From NCBI GenBank assembly GCA_947625425.1, contig CANQOH010000045.1:1-8090 (forward strand): DNA of 8,090 nt. The letters are read 5' to 3'. Both the position numbers and the translations under genes were made by a program. This document shows, one piece after another, positions 1 to 6,488 of this stretch (the first letter of the stretch is position 1; each line of letters opens with the position of its first letter). The DNA comes from an uncultured Bacilli bacterium (lineage in GTDB: Bacteria > Bacillota_I > Bacilli_A > RF39 > UBA660). The notes below the pieces were generated by a model, which saw only the letters and a list, made by a program, of their open reading frames with translations, was not told the DNA's origin and made no database searches.

Positions 1-1557
1 TTATCTTATTTAAAAAATAAACAAGGTTTAACTACTGAACCTCGTGTTTTAGGTACGCTTAATAAAGAAACTAAATTCGTTTTAGATTATTTTCATATTC
101 CAGAACCAGAATTCCTAAATGATGTTAAAGTTCAAGTAAGAAATATGCATTATAATAAAGAAGCTATGATTGAAGAACATCTATCTATCTATGAAGCTTA
201 TAAAGCTATGGTTGAAGATGAAGTAACTGGTTTCCCTTTAGTTAATAAACATAAAAAACTAACTGGTTATGTTAATGTTAAAGAAATATCTAAATTTTTA
301 ATTGATGGTGATATAACTTATTTAAATACTTCATATGATAATATTTTAGATACTTTAAATGGTACAGCTATTACTAGATTTGATGAAGAAATCGAAGGTC
401 ATATCTTAGCTGCTGCTTATAAAAGCGAAACATTTATTAATCGTGTTCAATTAAATAAAGATAGTATTTTAATCGTTGGTGATCGTTATAAAATCTTAGA
501 ATATGCTATTAATTCTGGTATAAAATTATTAATTTGTGTTAATGGTGGTAATATTCCAAGTGACCTAGTTAATTTAGCTAGCCAAAATAAAGTTAATGTT
601 ATTAGTGTTCCTTTAGGTACTTATAAATGTGCTAATATGTTAAAACTATGTAACTATGTTAAACTACTTAATATTAATCCTCATCCAATTACTTTTAGTC
701 CAATCGACTATCGTGATGATTTCTTAGATATAAGTAGTAAATTAGGTCATACTAACTATCCTGTTGTTAATAAAAAAGGTATTTGTGTCGGCATGATGCG
801 TTTAGTTGATGCTAATAACTTTGAACGTAAACAAGTTATCTTGGTTGATCATAATCAACAATCTCAAAGTGTTGATGGTATTGAAGAAGCTTCTATCTTA
901 GAAGTAATTGATCATCATAACTTAGGTACTATTGGTACATCTATCCCTATTAATTTTCGAAGTATGCCAGTAGGTTGTACTTGTACTATTATTTATCAAT
1001 TATATAAAGAAGCTAATATACCTATACCACCTAATATCGCCGGTATTATGTTATCAGCTATTCTATCAGATACATTATTATTTAAGTCTCCAACTACTAC
1101 TGATATTGATATCGAAGTCGGTCATAAATTAGCTGAAATAGCTCACTTAGATATAAATGAATATGGTATGAAAATGTTTAAAGCTGCTTCAACAGTTAGT
1201 GAACTTAGTGTTTATGATATTATTCATACTGATATGAAAACATTTAAATATGATGATTCTAATATTGCTATAAGCCAAGTAATGACCTTAGATTTTGATG
1301 ATATTCATGAAAGAGCTGAAGATGTTATTACTGAACTTAATAATATGTGTGAATATGGGGGTTTAAAAATAGCCTTACTATTTGTAACTGATGTTATTCG
1401 TAATGGCTCATACTTATTCTATAATGAAAAAAGTAAAGACTTATTAGAAGATGCTTATGGTATAGATGATTTATATCAAGGCTTATATTTTGATGGCGTA
1501 GTATCTCGTAAGAAACAAATGTTACCTCCATTATTAGAAAGTGAAGATAGAAGATAA
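1..1557 (+). CDS. ppaC: Manganese-dependent (family II) inorganic pyrophosphatase with CBS and DRTGG domains, 5'-truncated
   Basis: Hydrolyses pyrophosphate to two phosphates in the cytoplasm, pulling biosynthetic reactions forward. The frame is open from base 1, so the gene begins upstream; probably about 20 residues with the first DHH metal motif are missing. The ATG at 145 is internal, since the preceding codons (e.g. ETKFVLDYF) continue the family sequence. In the visible 518 codons the order is: end of the first DHH segment (1-40), CBS (about 45-105), DRTGG-like (about 155-220, with VGDR), second CBS (about 225-275), the rest of the DHH domain, and DHHA2. Metal and catalytic residues seen are D283 in VDHN, DHH at 304-306, D357 in SAILSDT, and the SRKKQ substrate motif at 502-506. 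Family knowledge: CBS-PPases are controlled by adenine nucleotides, and those with a DRTGG insert can bind diadenosine polyphosphates. Function is highly likely; the regulatory ligand is inferred. Confidence 0.95.
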   Translation, partial: LSYLKNKQGLTTEPRVLGTLNKETKFVLDYFHIPEPEFLNDVKVQVRNMHYNKEAMIEEHLSIYEAYKAMVEDEVTGFPLVNKHKKLTGYVNVKEISKFLIDGDITYLNTSYDNILDTLNGTAITRFDEEIEGHILAAAYKSETFINRVQLNKDSILIVGDRYKILEYAINSGIKLLICVNGGNIPSDLVNLASQNKVNVISVPLGTYKCANMLKLCNYVKLLNINPHPITFSPIDYRDDFLDISSKLGHTNYPVVNKKGICVGMMRLVDANNFERKQVILVDHNQQSQSVDGIEEASILEVIDHHNLGTIGTSIPINFRSMPVGCTCTIIYQLYKEANIPIPPNIAGIMLSAILSDTLLFKSPTTTDIDIEVGHKLAEIAHLDINEYGMKMFKAASTVSELSVYDIIHTDMKTFKYDDSNIAISQVMTLDFDDIHERAEDVITELNNMCEYGGLKIALLFVTDVIRNGSYLFYNEKSKDLLEDAYGIDDLYQGLYFDGVVSRKKQMLPPLLESEDRR

Positions 1558-1573
1558 TCTATCTTCTATTTTT
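1544..1573 (+). terminator. Rho-independent terminator of the pyrophosphatase gene
   Basis: A perfect 9-bp stem pairs ATAGAAGAT (1547-1555) with ATCTTCTAT (1561-1569) around a 5-nt loop. It extends to 12 bp with one G-U pair and runs into a T tract (1569-1573). The 5' arm lies inside the last codons of the gene and the stop codon sits at the stem/loop junction. The stem is AT-rich, so strength is uncertain. Confidence 0.75.
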
Positions 1574-1622
1574 ATGTCAAATTATTCATAAATAACTATA
1601 TAAAGCTTTGATAATTTGATAT
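1574..1622. repeat. Inverted repeat upstream of the WXG operon
   Basis: TCAAATTAT (1577-1585) and ATAATTTGA (1611-1619) are perfect 9-bp inverted arms separated by 25 nt. The pairing extends to 12 bp (1574-1585 with 1611-1622) if one G-U pair is allowed. It is not followed by a T tract, so it is a poor terminator. The right arm overlaps the proposed -35 element of the operon, so an operator role is possible. AT-richness makes chance occurrence a real alternative. Confidence 0.35.
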
Positions 1623-1635
1623 TATTAAATAGAAT
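1608..1635 (+). promoter_or_regulatory. Putative sigma-A-type promoter of the WXG/C39 operon
   Basis: TTGATA (1608-1613) and TAGAAT (1630-1635) are separated by 16 bp, each one mismatch or so from consensus. Transcription would start near 1642, leaving room for the AAGGAAG ribosome site at 1651-1657 ahead of the ATG at 1665. It lies between the upstream terminator and the first operon gene, where a promoter is expected. In such AT-rich DNA the assignment is only moderate. Confidence 0.4.
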
Positions 1636-1664
1636 AGATAATTATAAATAAAGGAAGTGATAAG

Positions 1665-2618
1665 ATGACTAAAAGTAATAATAATATTGAATTTAGTAGT
1701 GAAGAAATTCAAAATGCTATTGCTATCTTAGATAAATCATTAGATTTAATTGAGTCATCAATAGCTCCTTCCCTAAATAGTAAATTTAAAGTATTAAGTG
1801 ATTTAGATTTATTTTCCGCTGGAATAAGTAAACTTCAAGCCCAAATAAAATCTCTAGAAACTAGTAATAAAAATTTAATGACTAAAATATTTCTTCACAA
1901 TGATGATGTTGAAGCTTTAGAAGAAAGTATTGTTGCTGATATTACTAGTGCTTATATAACCCAAACTAGTAGTTATAGTGGTAATAGAGGATCATATTAT
2001 TCTGATACTGGTAGTGTTGATGTAAGTGATACATATCAAAACAATACGATAACTGAAGCTGAATTAACTATTGATATACCTGGTATGGATGATGAGCAAT
2101 ACCAAGAATTAATTTCATTTATTAATATTAATAAAGGTAATTTTACACTTAATCAAATTCTATTTAATGCTGAATGTTCTGGTTTATTATATTTATTCTT
2201 AAGAAAATTTTATAAAGACGATACAACTGAATTAAATGTTGATGTAAATGATGAAACTTTAAAAGTTCAAAAGACTTTAATAAATAGAATATTTACTTCT
2301 AAAGATAATGACATAAATTCTGTTATTTTTAAAGATAATGAATTATTAAAAGAAAAAGAATATTTTGCATCTATTGCTAAAGAAAATAATATTACAGCTG
2401 GTGATCTCCTTCTTGATGAAAAATATGAAGGCATTCTTTTAACTTCAATGATGAAACTATATAAAGGTGAAAATCTAGAAAATTATAATATTAAAGAAGA
2501 AAATCTAGTTAAGATTAAAAATTACATTGATAAAATTGCTCAATCTAAAAAAATTACTGCTGAAGAATTATTAAGTGATAAAAAGTATTTAAATATCTTA
2601 AAAGGAGCAGAAATATGA
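1665..2618 (+). CDS. Helical protein of a WXG/type VII-like operon with C-terminal degenerate repeats
   Basis: I do not recognise a named family. The 317-aa protein has no signal peptide or membrane segment. Residues 10-95 are predicted helical and resemble the long N-terminal helices of LXG/WXG-type proteins, though no clear WXG turn is present. Residues 99-128 form a Ser/Thr/Tyr/Gly-rich linker. From 149 to the end, a helical motif recurs at about 150, 206, 234 and 288. The best two copies (234-258 and 288-312) share the pattern I-A, four residues, I-T-A, two residues, L-L-x-D-x-K-Y, then I-L. The gene is first in the operon, has a good AAGGAAG site, and its TGA overlaps the next start in an ATGA, implying translational coupling. 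It may be a structural or chaperone-like partner of the secreted proteins encoded downstream; that role is inferred from context only. That it is a real gene is near certain. Confidence 0.85.
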   Translation: MTKSNNNIEFSSEEIQNAIAILDKSLDLIESSIAPSLNSKFKVLSDLDLFSAGISKLQAQIKSLETSNKNLMTKIFLHNDDVEALEESIVADITSAYITQTSSYSGNRGSYYSDTGSVDVSDTYQNNTITEAELTIDIPGMDDEQYQELISFININKGNFTLNQILFNAECSGLLYLFLRKFYKDDTTELNVDVNDETLKVQKTLINRIFTSKDNDINSVIFKDNELLKEKEYFASIAKENNITAGDLLLDEKYEGILLTSMMKLYKGENLENYNIKEENLVKIKNYIDKIAQSKKITAEELLSDKKYLNILKGAEI

Positions 2619-2923
2619 AACTAAGTGTTAATTATTATGAGATAAATAAAATAGGTTCAACTGTTCAAAAAAAAGCTAAAGAACTAGATCGAGAATTAAG
2701 TAGTTTAATAACTCTTATTAATAGTTTATCTAACTACTGGGAAGGTCCAGATTGTAATATTTTTATTACTAAATCTACTACTTATCTTCAATCTAAAAAA
2801 AGTGAAGTAGATGAATTATTTAAAATCGGTTCTATCATTTGTAAATCATCAAATAAGTATGGTAATAAAGATGTCGAATGGGGAACTAATGTAAGAAAAG
2901 AAGGTTTAAGTGATGAGTCGTAG
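2615..2923 (+). CDS. Small WXG100-like helical protein (WEG motif)
   Basis: The 102-aa protein has the size and layout of the WXG100/ESAT-6 group: a helix (about 5-39), a turn with W42-E-G44, and a second helix (about 47-78), then a polar tail. Family members are exported by type VII systems as helical-hairpin dimers, or in Firmicutes act as small partners (Lap-type proteins) of LXG effectors. There is no signal peptide, as expected for this route. The start ATG overlaps the upstream stop by 4 bp and follows AAAGGAG at 2601-2607. Its 3' end overlaps the start of the next WXG gene, so the two are probably made in a fixed ratio. Assignment rests on size, motif and operon context. The sequence is divergent, and the C-terminal export signal YxxxD/E is not evident. 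Confidence 0.75.
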   Translation: MKLSVNYYEINKIGSTVQKKAKELDRELSSLITLINSLSNYWEGPDCNIFITKSTTYLQSKKSEVDELFKIGSIICKSSNKYGNKDVEWGTNVRKEGLSDES

Positions 2924-3236
2924 TACGAAAATGGAAACTGCTTCTTTTGAAAAAGTTACCGATAATATTGAAGCAAAAGTAAATAATATAAAAAGTATCT
3001 TTAAAGAAATGAATTCAGCTATGTCTAATATAGATGGTTCTAATAAGATATGGCAAGGTCGTGCTCAAGAATTGGTATATAAAAAATATACTGATGTCTC
3101 AAAAAAATATTCTACTATTAATGAACAACTAGATGCTTATGTTAACTTCTTAAGAGAAACACTTGAAAATTATAAAAAAGAGGAAAAAGTTCTTGAAGCT
3201 AGTGCTTCAGATAATGAAACAGATTTGATTGTATAG
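2913..3236 (+). CDS. WXG100 family protein (WQG motif)
   Basis: Counting from an upstream GTG at 2910, this is a 108-aa protein with W48-Q-G50 in the turn between two long helices (about 12-42 and 52-96), the ESAT-6-like signature. A Y88xxxE92 sequence near the end of the second helix resembles the YxxxD/E export signal of type VII substrates. I chose the ATG at 2913 because AGAAGG (2899-2904) is 8 nt from it but only 5 nt from the GTG; an ATG at 2931 is a third option. The gene overlaps the previous one and is followed, 15 nt after its stop, by the C39 gene. It is most likely the heterodimer partner of the preceding small protein or a targeting partner of the large downstream protein. The partner assignment is inferred. 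Confidence 0.82.
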   Translation: MSRSTKMETASFEKVTDNIEAKVNNIKSIFKEMNSAMSNIDGSNKIWQGRAQELVYKKYTDVSKKYSTINEQLDAYVNFLRETLENYKKEEKVLEASASDNETDLIV

Positions 3237-3238
3237 TT

Positions 3239-3245
3239 AGGAGGT
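3239..3245 (+). promoter_or_regulatory. Strong ribosome binding site of the C39 gene
   Basis: AGGAGGT, 6 nt before the ATG at 3252, is close to the full anti-Shine-Dalgarno complement and the strongest site in this operon. It suggests high translation of the last, enzymatic gene. Confidence 0.8.
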
Positions 3246-3251
3246 CTATTA

Positions 3252-4592
3252 ATGGCCAAATATTTTGTTAATCCATATAAAAACTATTATGAAAAACTAA
3301 GTAGTGCATCTTCTTTAGTTTCTGATGGTAATGAAATAGTTTCTAATGTTAGTTCAGCTTCTACTAAAGTAAATGAACTACAAAGTCAATTAGAACTATC
3401 TGTATGGCAAGAAATAGGTTATGATGAATTAGTTACAACTATTGTCCCCACTTTTAAAAGTCGTTTTGATATTTTAAGTGCCAATGTCGGTATTCTTCAA
3501 CAAACCTGTAATGAAGCCATAAATGGTTTACTACCTGTCTTAACTTCTTTAAAAGAAAAAGATGAACTATATGAATCAACAATCAATGAATTAAATAATT
3601 TAAAAGAACCTAGTAATAAATATGAAACTACGTATGTTAAAGGTGAATACGTCGAAACTAATAATTTAACTGCTGAATATACTGAATACGAAAATAAAAA
3701 GAAAGAGTTACAAGAAAAAATTACAAAGTTAGATGGCGAACTTCAAGAATTAGTAACTAATTGTGATAGTAAAATAAATGCTATCAAAGCCTTAAGTAGT
3801 AGTATGAAAGACTTTGATACTTTAACTACTGGTAATCCTTCTGAAATAAAAGGTTTAGAATTAAGTGATACTGAAGAAAAATTAGTCTCTACTTTAGAAC
3901 AAGCAATGCAAGATGAAGATAGTACTTTAAAAGATCAAGATACTTTAGATCAAACTACCGTAACCAACAACATGCAGTATCAAGAAGGCCAAACAGTATT
4001 ACTAAATGATGCTGGTGGTCGTGATGCCGGTTATAGTCGTCAAATAATAACTTCTCATGGTAAACTAGTCACTGTCTTCCAACAAAATTGGAATCAAAGT
4101 ATTGGCTTTAAAGATAGTAAGTGGACTATTCGTGATGCCGGTTGTGGTTATAATGCTTTAGCTAGTGTTTTAAGTTCTAAATATTCTGATGTAACACCTG
4201 AATCAGTCTTTGTTGAAATGGGTCAAAGATACTTATATCCAAGTACAATTAAAACCTATCTAAAAAGTAAATATGGTATCGAAGTTGGATCTCGTGAAGA
4301 AGTCCCTCGTAATAATTATCCAGCTTATCGTCAACATCTAATTGATGAAGTATCTAAAGGTAATATGGTAATGGCTACTGTTAATGGTCGTACTGATTCT
4401 AAATATACGCGTAACAGTCACTGGGTAGCTATCGTTGATTATGATCCATCTATTGATAGTTTCTATGTTACAGATTCAGCAGATAATAATGATGATAATG
4501 CTGGTCCAATACAAGTTGATGAATTCTTAAAAAAATACTCCGTTAATACTAATGTTATATATATTGAAGATTCTTCTGGATATCTTGGTTAA
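3252..4592 (+). CDS. LXG/WXG-like secreted protein with C-terminal C39-like cysteine peptidase domain
   Basis: The 446-aa protein has two parts. Residues 1-125 are helical with a W52-containing turn, like the N-terminal targeting domain of LXG/WXG type VII effectors, and about 140-190 is a charged, coiled-coil-like stretch. After an acidic linker (about 205-245), residues 265-446 resemble the papain-like C39 peptidase fold (Peptidase_C39_2 type). Q277/Q278 precede W280, C298 lies in the helix-start motif GCGYNALAS, H390 is in SHWVAIVDYD, and D408 is in the strand FYVTDS. A complete Cys-His-Asp triad suggests an active enzyme, probably a protease or a peptidoglycan or peptide-bond hydrolase. 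No signal peptide is visible, which fits type VII export with the WXG partners encoded just upstream. Odd points are that no obvious immunity gene follows, and that an RDAG sequence occurs both at 257-260 and just before the catalytic Cys (294-297). Fold is likely; substrate and export route are inferred. Confidence 0.83.
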   Translation: MAKYFVNPYKNYYEKLSSASSLVSDGNEIVSNVSSASTKVNELQSQLELSVWQEIGYDELVTTIVPTFKSRFDILSANVGILQQTCNEAINGLLPVLTSLKEKDELYESTINELNNLKEPSNKYETTYVKGEYVETNNLTAEYTEYENKKKELQEKITKLDGELQELVTNCDSKINAIKALSSSMKDFDTLTTGNPSEIKGLELSDTEEKLVSTLEQAMQDEDSTLKDQDTLDQTTVTNNMQYQEGQTVLLNDAGGRDAGYSRQIITSHGKLVTVFQQNWNQSIGFKDSKWTIRDAGCGYNALASVLSSKYSDVTPESVFVEMGQRYLYPSTIKTYLKSKYGIEVGSREEVPRNNYPAYRQHLIDEVSKGNMVMATVNGRTDSKYTRNSHWVAIVDYDPSIDSFYVTDSADNNDDNAGPIQVDEFLKKYSVNTNVIYIEDSSGYLG

Positions 4593-4610
4593 CAGAAGAA
4601 TCTTTTAATT
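4566..4610 (+). terminator. Rho-independent terminator closing the WXG/C39 operon
   Basis: A perfect 12-bp stem pairs AAGATTCTTCTG (4567-4578) with CAGAAGAATCTT (4593-4604). The 14-nt loop contains the stop codon, and the stem is followed by the T-rich run TTTTAATTTT. The 5' arm encodes the last residues of the protein. It cleanly separates the operon from the dehydrogenase gene. Confidence 0.85.
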
Positions 4611-4633
4611 TTATTTATTAATTTTATGTATTT

Positions 4634-4642
4634 TGGTAAAAT
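4634..4642 (+). promoter_or_regulatory. Putative extended -10 promoter of the SDR operon
   Basis: TGGTAAAAT (4634-4642) fits an extended -10 element (TGn plus a TATAAT-like hexamer). The -35 region (TTTATT at 4614-4619, 17-bp spacing) is weak. It lies after the upstream terminator and just before the AGGTGA ribosome site at 4649-4654, so the untranslated leader would be very short. Moderate to low certainty. Confidence 0.3.
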
Positions 4643-4658
4643 ATAAATAGGTGATAGA

Positions 4659-5420
4659 ATGAAAGCATTAGTAACTGGTGCCAGTTCTGGTATAGGTAAA
4701 GATATGGCTATTTACTTAGGCAGTTTAGGTTATGACTTAATTTTAGTTAGTCGTGATGAAAATAGATTAAAAGAAACAGCTAGTAAAATCAAAACTAATG
4801 TTGTTATTTATCCTACCGATTTATGTGGTACAGATAATTGTTATAAATTATATGAAAAATTTAAAAACGAAGATATTGATTTATTAGTTAATGGCGCTGG
4901 TTTTGGTTTATTTGGTAACACTTGGGAAACAGATTTAAATAAAGAATTAAAGATGATTGATTTAAATATCAAAGGATTACATATCTTAACTAAACTATTT
5001 TTACAAGATATGGTCAAAAAAGATAAAGGTCGTATTTTAAATATTGCTTCTTCAGCAGGTTTCCTATCAGGTCCAGTCTTAAATACTTACTATGCTACTA
5101 AAAACTATGTTACTAAATGGACTTTAGGTATTTATGAAGAACTTCGTAAAGTTAAAAGTCATGTTCATATTAGTTGTTTATGTCCTGGACCAGTTAATAC
5201 TAACTTTAATAAAGTAGCTGGGGGTTCATTTAATCTTAAAGGCTTAAGTAGTGAATATGTAGCTAAATATGGTATTGATAAATGTTTAAAAAATAAATTA
5301 ATTATAATCCCTGGTTTTACTGTTAAACTTGGTGTCTTTATGAGTCGTTTCTTACCATATAAACTATCTTTAAGAATTGTTTATTATATACAAAATAAAA
5401 AATGTAAAAGGAATGGTTAA
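4659..5420 (+). CDS. Short-chain dehydrogenase/reductase (COG0300/DltE-like)
   Basis: A 253-aa classical SDR that would oxidise or reduce a carbonyl/alcohol substrate with NAD(P)(H). The glycine-rich cofactor motif TGASSGIG is at residues 6-13, and the NAG-type motif NGAGFG follows DIDLLV at about 78-83. The catalytic triad is visible: S131 in NIASSAG, Y144 and K148 in YYATK, followed by the CPGPV nucleotide-binding motif. S48 (S-R-D-like sequence after the second strand) is not diagnostic, but an Arg in VSRDENR suggests NADP(H) preference. The C-terminal tail from about residue 220 is hydrophobic and basic, as in COG0300 members, and may touch the membrane or a lipid-like substrate. The substrate cannot be told from sequence. 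The gene starts a two-gene unit, with only 2 nt between its stop and the next start. Confidence 0.92.
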   Translation: MKALVTGASSGIGKDMAIYLGSLGYDLILVSRDENRLKETASKIKTNVVIYPTDLCGTDNCYKLYEKFKNEDIDLLVNGAGFGLFGNTWETDLNKELKMIDLNIKGLHILTKLFLQDMVKKDKGRILNIASSAGFLSGPVLNTYYATKNYVTKWTLGIYEELRKVKSHVHISCLCPGPVNTNFNKVAGGSFNLKGLSSEYVAKYGIDKCLKNKLIIIPGFTVKLGVFMSRFLPYKLSLRIVYYIQNKKCKRNG

Positions 5421-5422
5421 TC

Positions 5423-6079
5423 ATGTTCGGATATATGTTAAAAAACTTACCAGCTAAATATGTTTTTGCTGGTTATAGTATTAGAAAAAGTTATACTATT
5501 ATGACTAGTGTCATTAATGGACGAATTGTCTATGATGCTTTTATATATACTTATATCGATAATTATTTATCTTTTTATCTTTTAATGGAAAATGGTAAAT
5601 ATAAAAATGTCGAAACAAACGAAGAAGTTCCTTTAGCTACAGCTGAAGATTTAATAAGTCGTCATATCTCTCGTGGTAAACCAGAAAATAGTGAAGATTA
5701 TGAAGGCATAGATAAAGAAAAAATAGTTGGTGTCTTTGGTGTTCGTGATATGGAAACACTTATGAAAATCGTCGATGAAAAAGCCAAAGAAAGTGATACT
5801 ATGGACGTTAGACTAGAAGCTATGTTAGATGTTAAATCAGCCTATATGGGTATGGAAATAATTGGTACGATAAATCGTTTTAATAACCTATTAGGATATC
5901 CTAAAGATCGTATAACTATTCCCGCTATTAAAAATAGTGTTGATGATCCATACGAATCAGTACTAGGTGATGAAATGGATTTCTATGATCTAGTAAGTAA
6001 TAAAAATGCTGATGAAATAGTTGTAGCTTTAAAAAATCTATCAGAACAACTAGATGGAATTGGAAACAGAAAGAAGTAA
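5423..6079 (+). CDS. Conserved-looking hypothetical protein coupled to the SDR gene
   Basis: I do not recognise this 218-aa protein. Residues 1-60 look beta-rich with many aromatic residues (Tyr/Phe in the segment with NGRIVYDAFIYTYIDNYLSF). Residues about 70-100 are polar and charged. From about 100 onward it is mostly helical and acidic, ending in a basic NRKK. No signal peptide, clear membrane span, metal motif or nucleotide-binding loop is visible. The start follows AAAAGGA (5406-5412), which lies inside the end of the dehydrogenase gene, and the two genes are separated by 2 nt, so they are almost surely co-translated. Codon usage matches the neighbours, which supports a real gene. Function unknown. 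Confidence 0.8.
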   Translation: MFGYMLKNLPAKYVFAGYSIRKSYTIMTSVINGRIVYDAFIYTYIDNYLSFYLLMENGKYKNVETNEEVPLATAEDLISRHISRGKPENSEDYEGIDKEKIVGVFGVRDMETLMKIVDEKAKESDTMDVRLEAMLDVKSAYMGMEIIGTINRFNNLLGYPKDRITIPAIKNSVDDPYESVLGDEMDFYDLVSNKNADEIVVALKNLSEQLDGIGNRKK

Positions 6080-6107
6080 AAAAGACCTTATTTAAGGTCT
6101 TTATTTT
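6078..6107. terminator. Bidirectional Rho-independent terminator between convergent genes
   Basis: AAAGACCTTA (6081-6090) and TAAGGTCTTT (6093-6102) are perfect 10-bp inverted arms around a minimal 2-nt spacer (effectively a 4-nt loop). A T-rich run follows on the plus strand and an A run precedes the stem, giving T residues on the minus strand. It therefore serves both the plus-strand hypothetical gene ending at 6079 and the minus-strand repressor gene, whose stop codon (6088-6090) is within the stem. Confidence 0.85.
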
Positions 6108-6423
6108 CAACTACATTACTATACCAAATTAAATCTTGTCTTTGTAATTTATTTAATCTTGCATAATTATTAAGTAATTCAGTTAATTGATCATCAACAA
6201 TATTATTCATAATTTCACTTAATGGTGCATCATTATTAGTTCTACCTAATAAATAATCAGTAGTTGTATTTAAAAAATCAGCAATTTTAATAAGCTTTTC
6301 CATCTTAGGTTCAGCTTTATCTGATTCATAAGCACTAATTGTTTCTTGTGATACTTCAGCAGCTATACTTAATCTTATTTGTGTAATATTTCTTTTCTTT
6401 CTTAATTCTTTTATTCTATTCAT
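6088..6423 (-). CDS. XRE-family (Cro/CI-type) transcriptional regulator
   Basis: A 111-aa DNA-binding protein. Residues 3-60 form a classic HTH_3 domain: IKELRKKRNITQ, then the helix-turn-helix around AAEVSQETISAYESDKAEP (recognition helix about 25-34), closing with the usual DFLNTTTDYLLGR segment. Residues 65-111 are a short polar helical tail, too small for a peptidase or sensor domain, that may serve in dimerisation. The ATG at 6423 follows AAAGGG (6440-6435 on the minus strand), with a somewhat long 11-nt spacing. The gene is divergent from the radical SAM gene, so it plausibly controls itself and that operon through sites in the shared intergenic region. That control is inferred from arrangement. 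Family assignment is secure. Confidence 0.93.
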   Translation of the reverse strand: MNRIKELRKKRNITQIRLSIAAEVSQETISAYESDKAEPKMEKLIKIADFLNTTTDYLLGRTNNDAPLSEIMNNIVDDQLTELLNNYARLNKLQRQDLIWYSNVVENKDLK

Positions 6424-6451
6424 ATAAATTCATTCCCTTTATTAATTTTAT

Positions 6452-6481
6452 TTTATAGAAATTATTTATAAAATTTAGCAA
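6452..6481 (-). promoter_or_regulatory. Putative promoter of the XRE regulator gene
   Basis: Read on the minus strand, TTGCTA (6481-6476) and TATAAA (6457-6452) are separated by 18 bp. They lie upstream of the AAAGGG ribosome site and the ATG at 6423. A transcript would start near 6445. Reasonable match, but the region is AT-rich. Confidence 0.4.
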
Positions 6482-6488
6482 CAATGCC

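Noticed and set aside
2616..2618. TGA read as tryptophan (mycoplasma-type code)
   Set aside because: The TGA overlaps the next start in a normal ATGA junction, and conserved tryptophans throughout are TGG, so the standard code fits.
4020..4143. 13-nt direct repeat CGTGATGCCGGTT in the C39 gene (4020-4032 and 4131-4143)
   Set aside because: Both copies are in frame and encode RDAG, so this is most simply a coincidental or short protein-level repeat rather than a DNA element.
5928..6110. 60-codon minus-strand open frame
   Set aside because: It lies opposite the end of the 5423-6079 gene and across the terminator, has no ribosome site, and encodes low-complexity His/Phe/Leu-rich sequence; a shadow frame.
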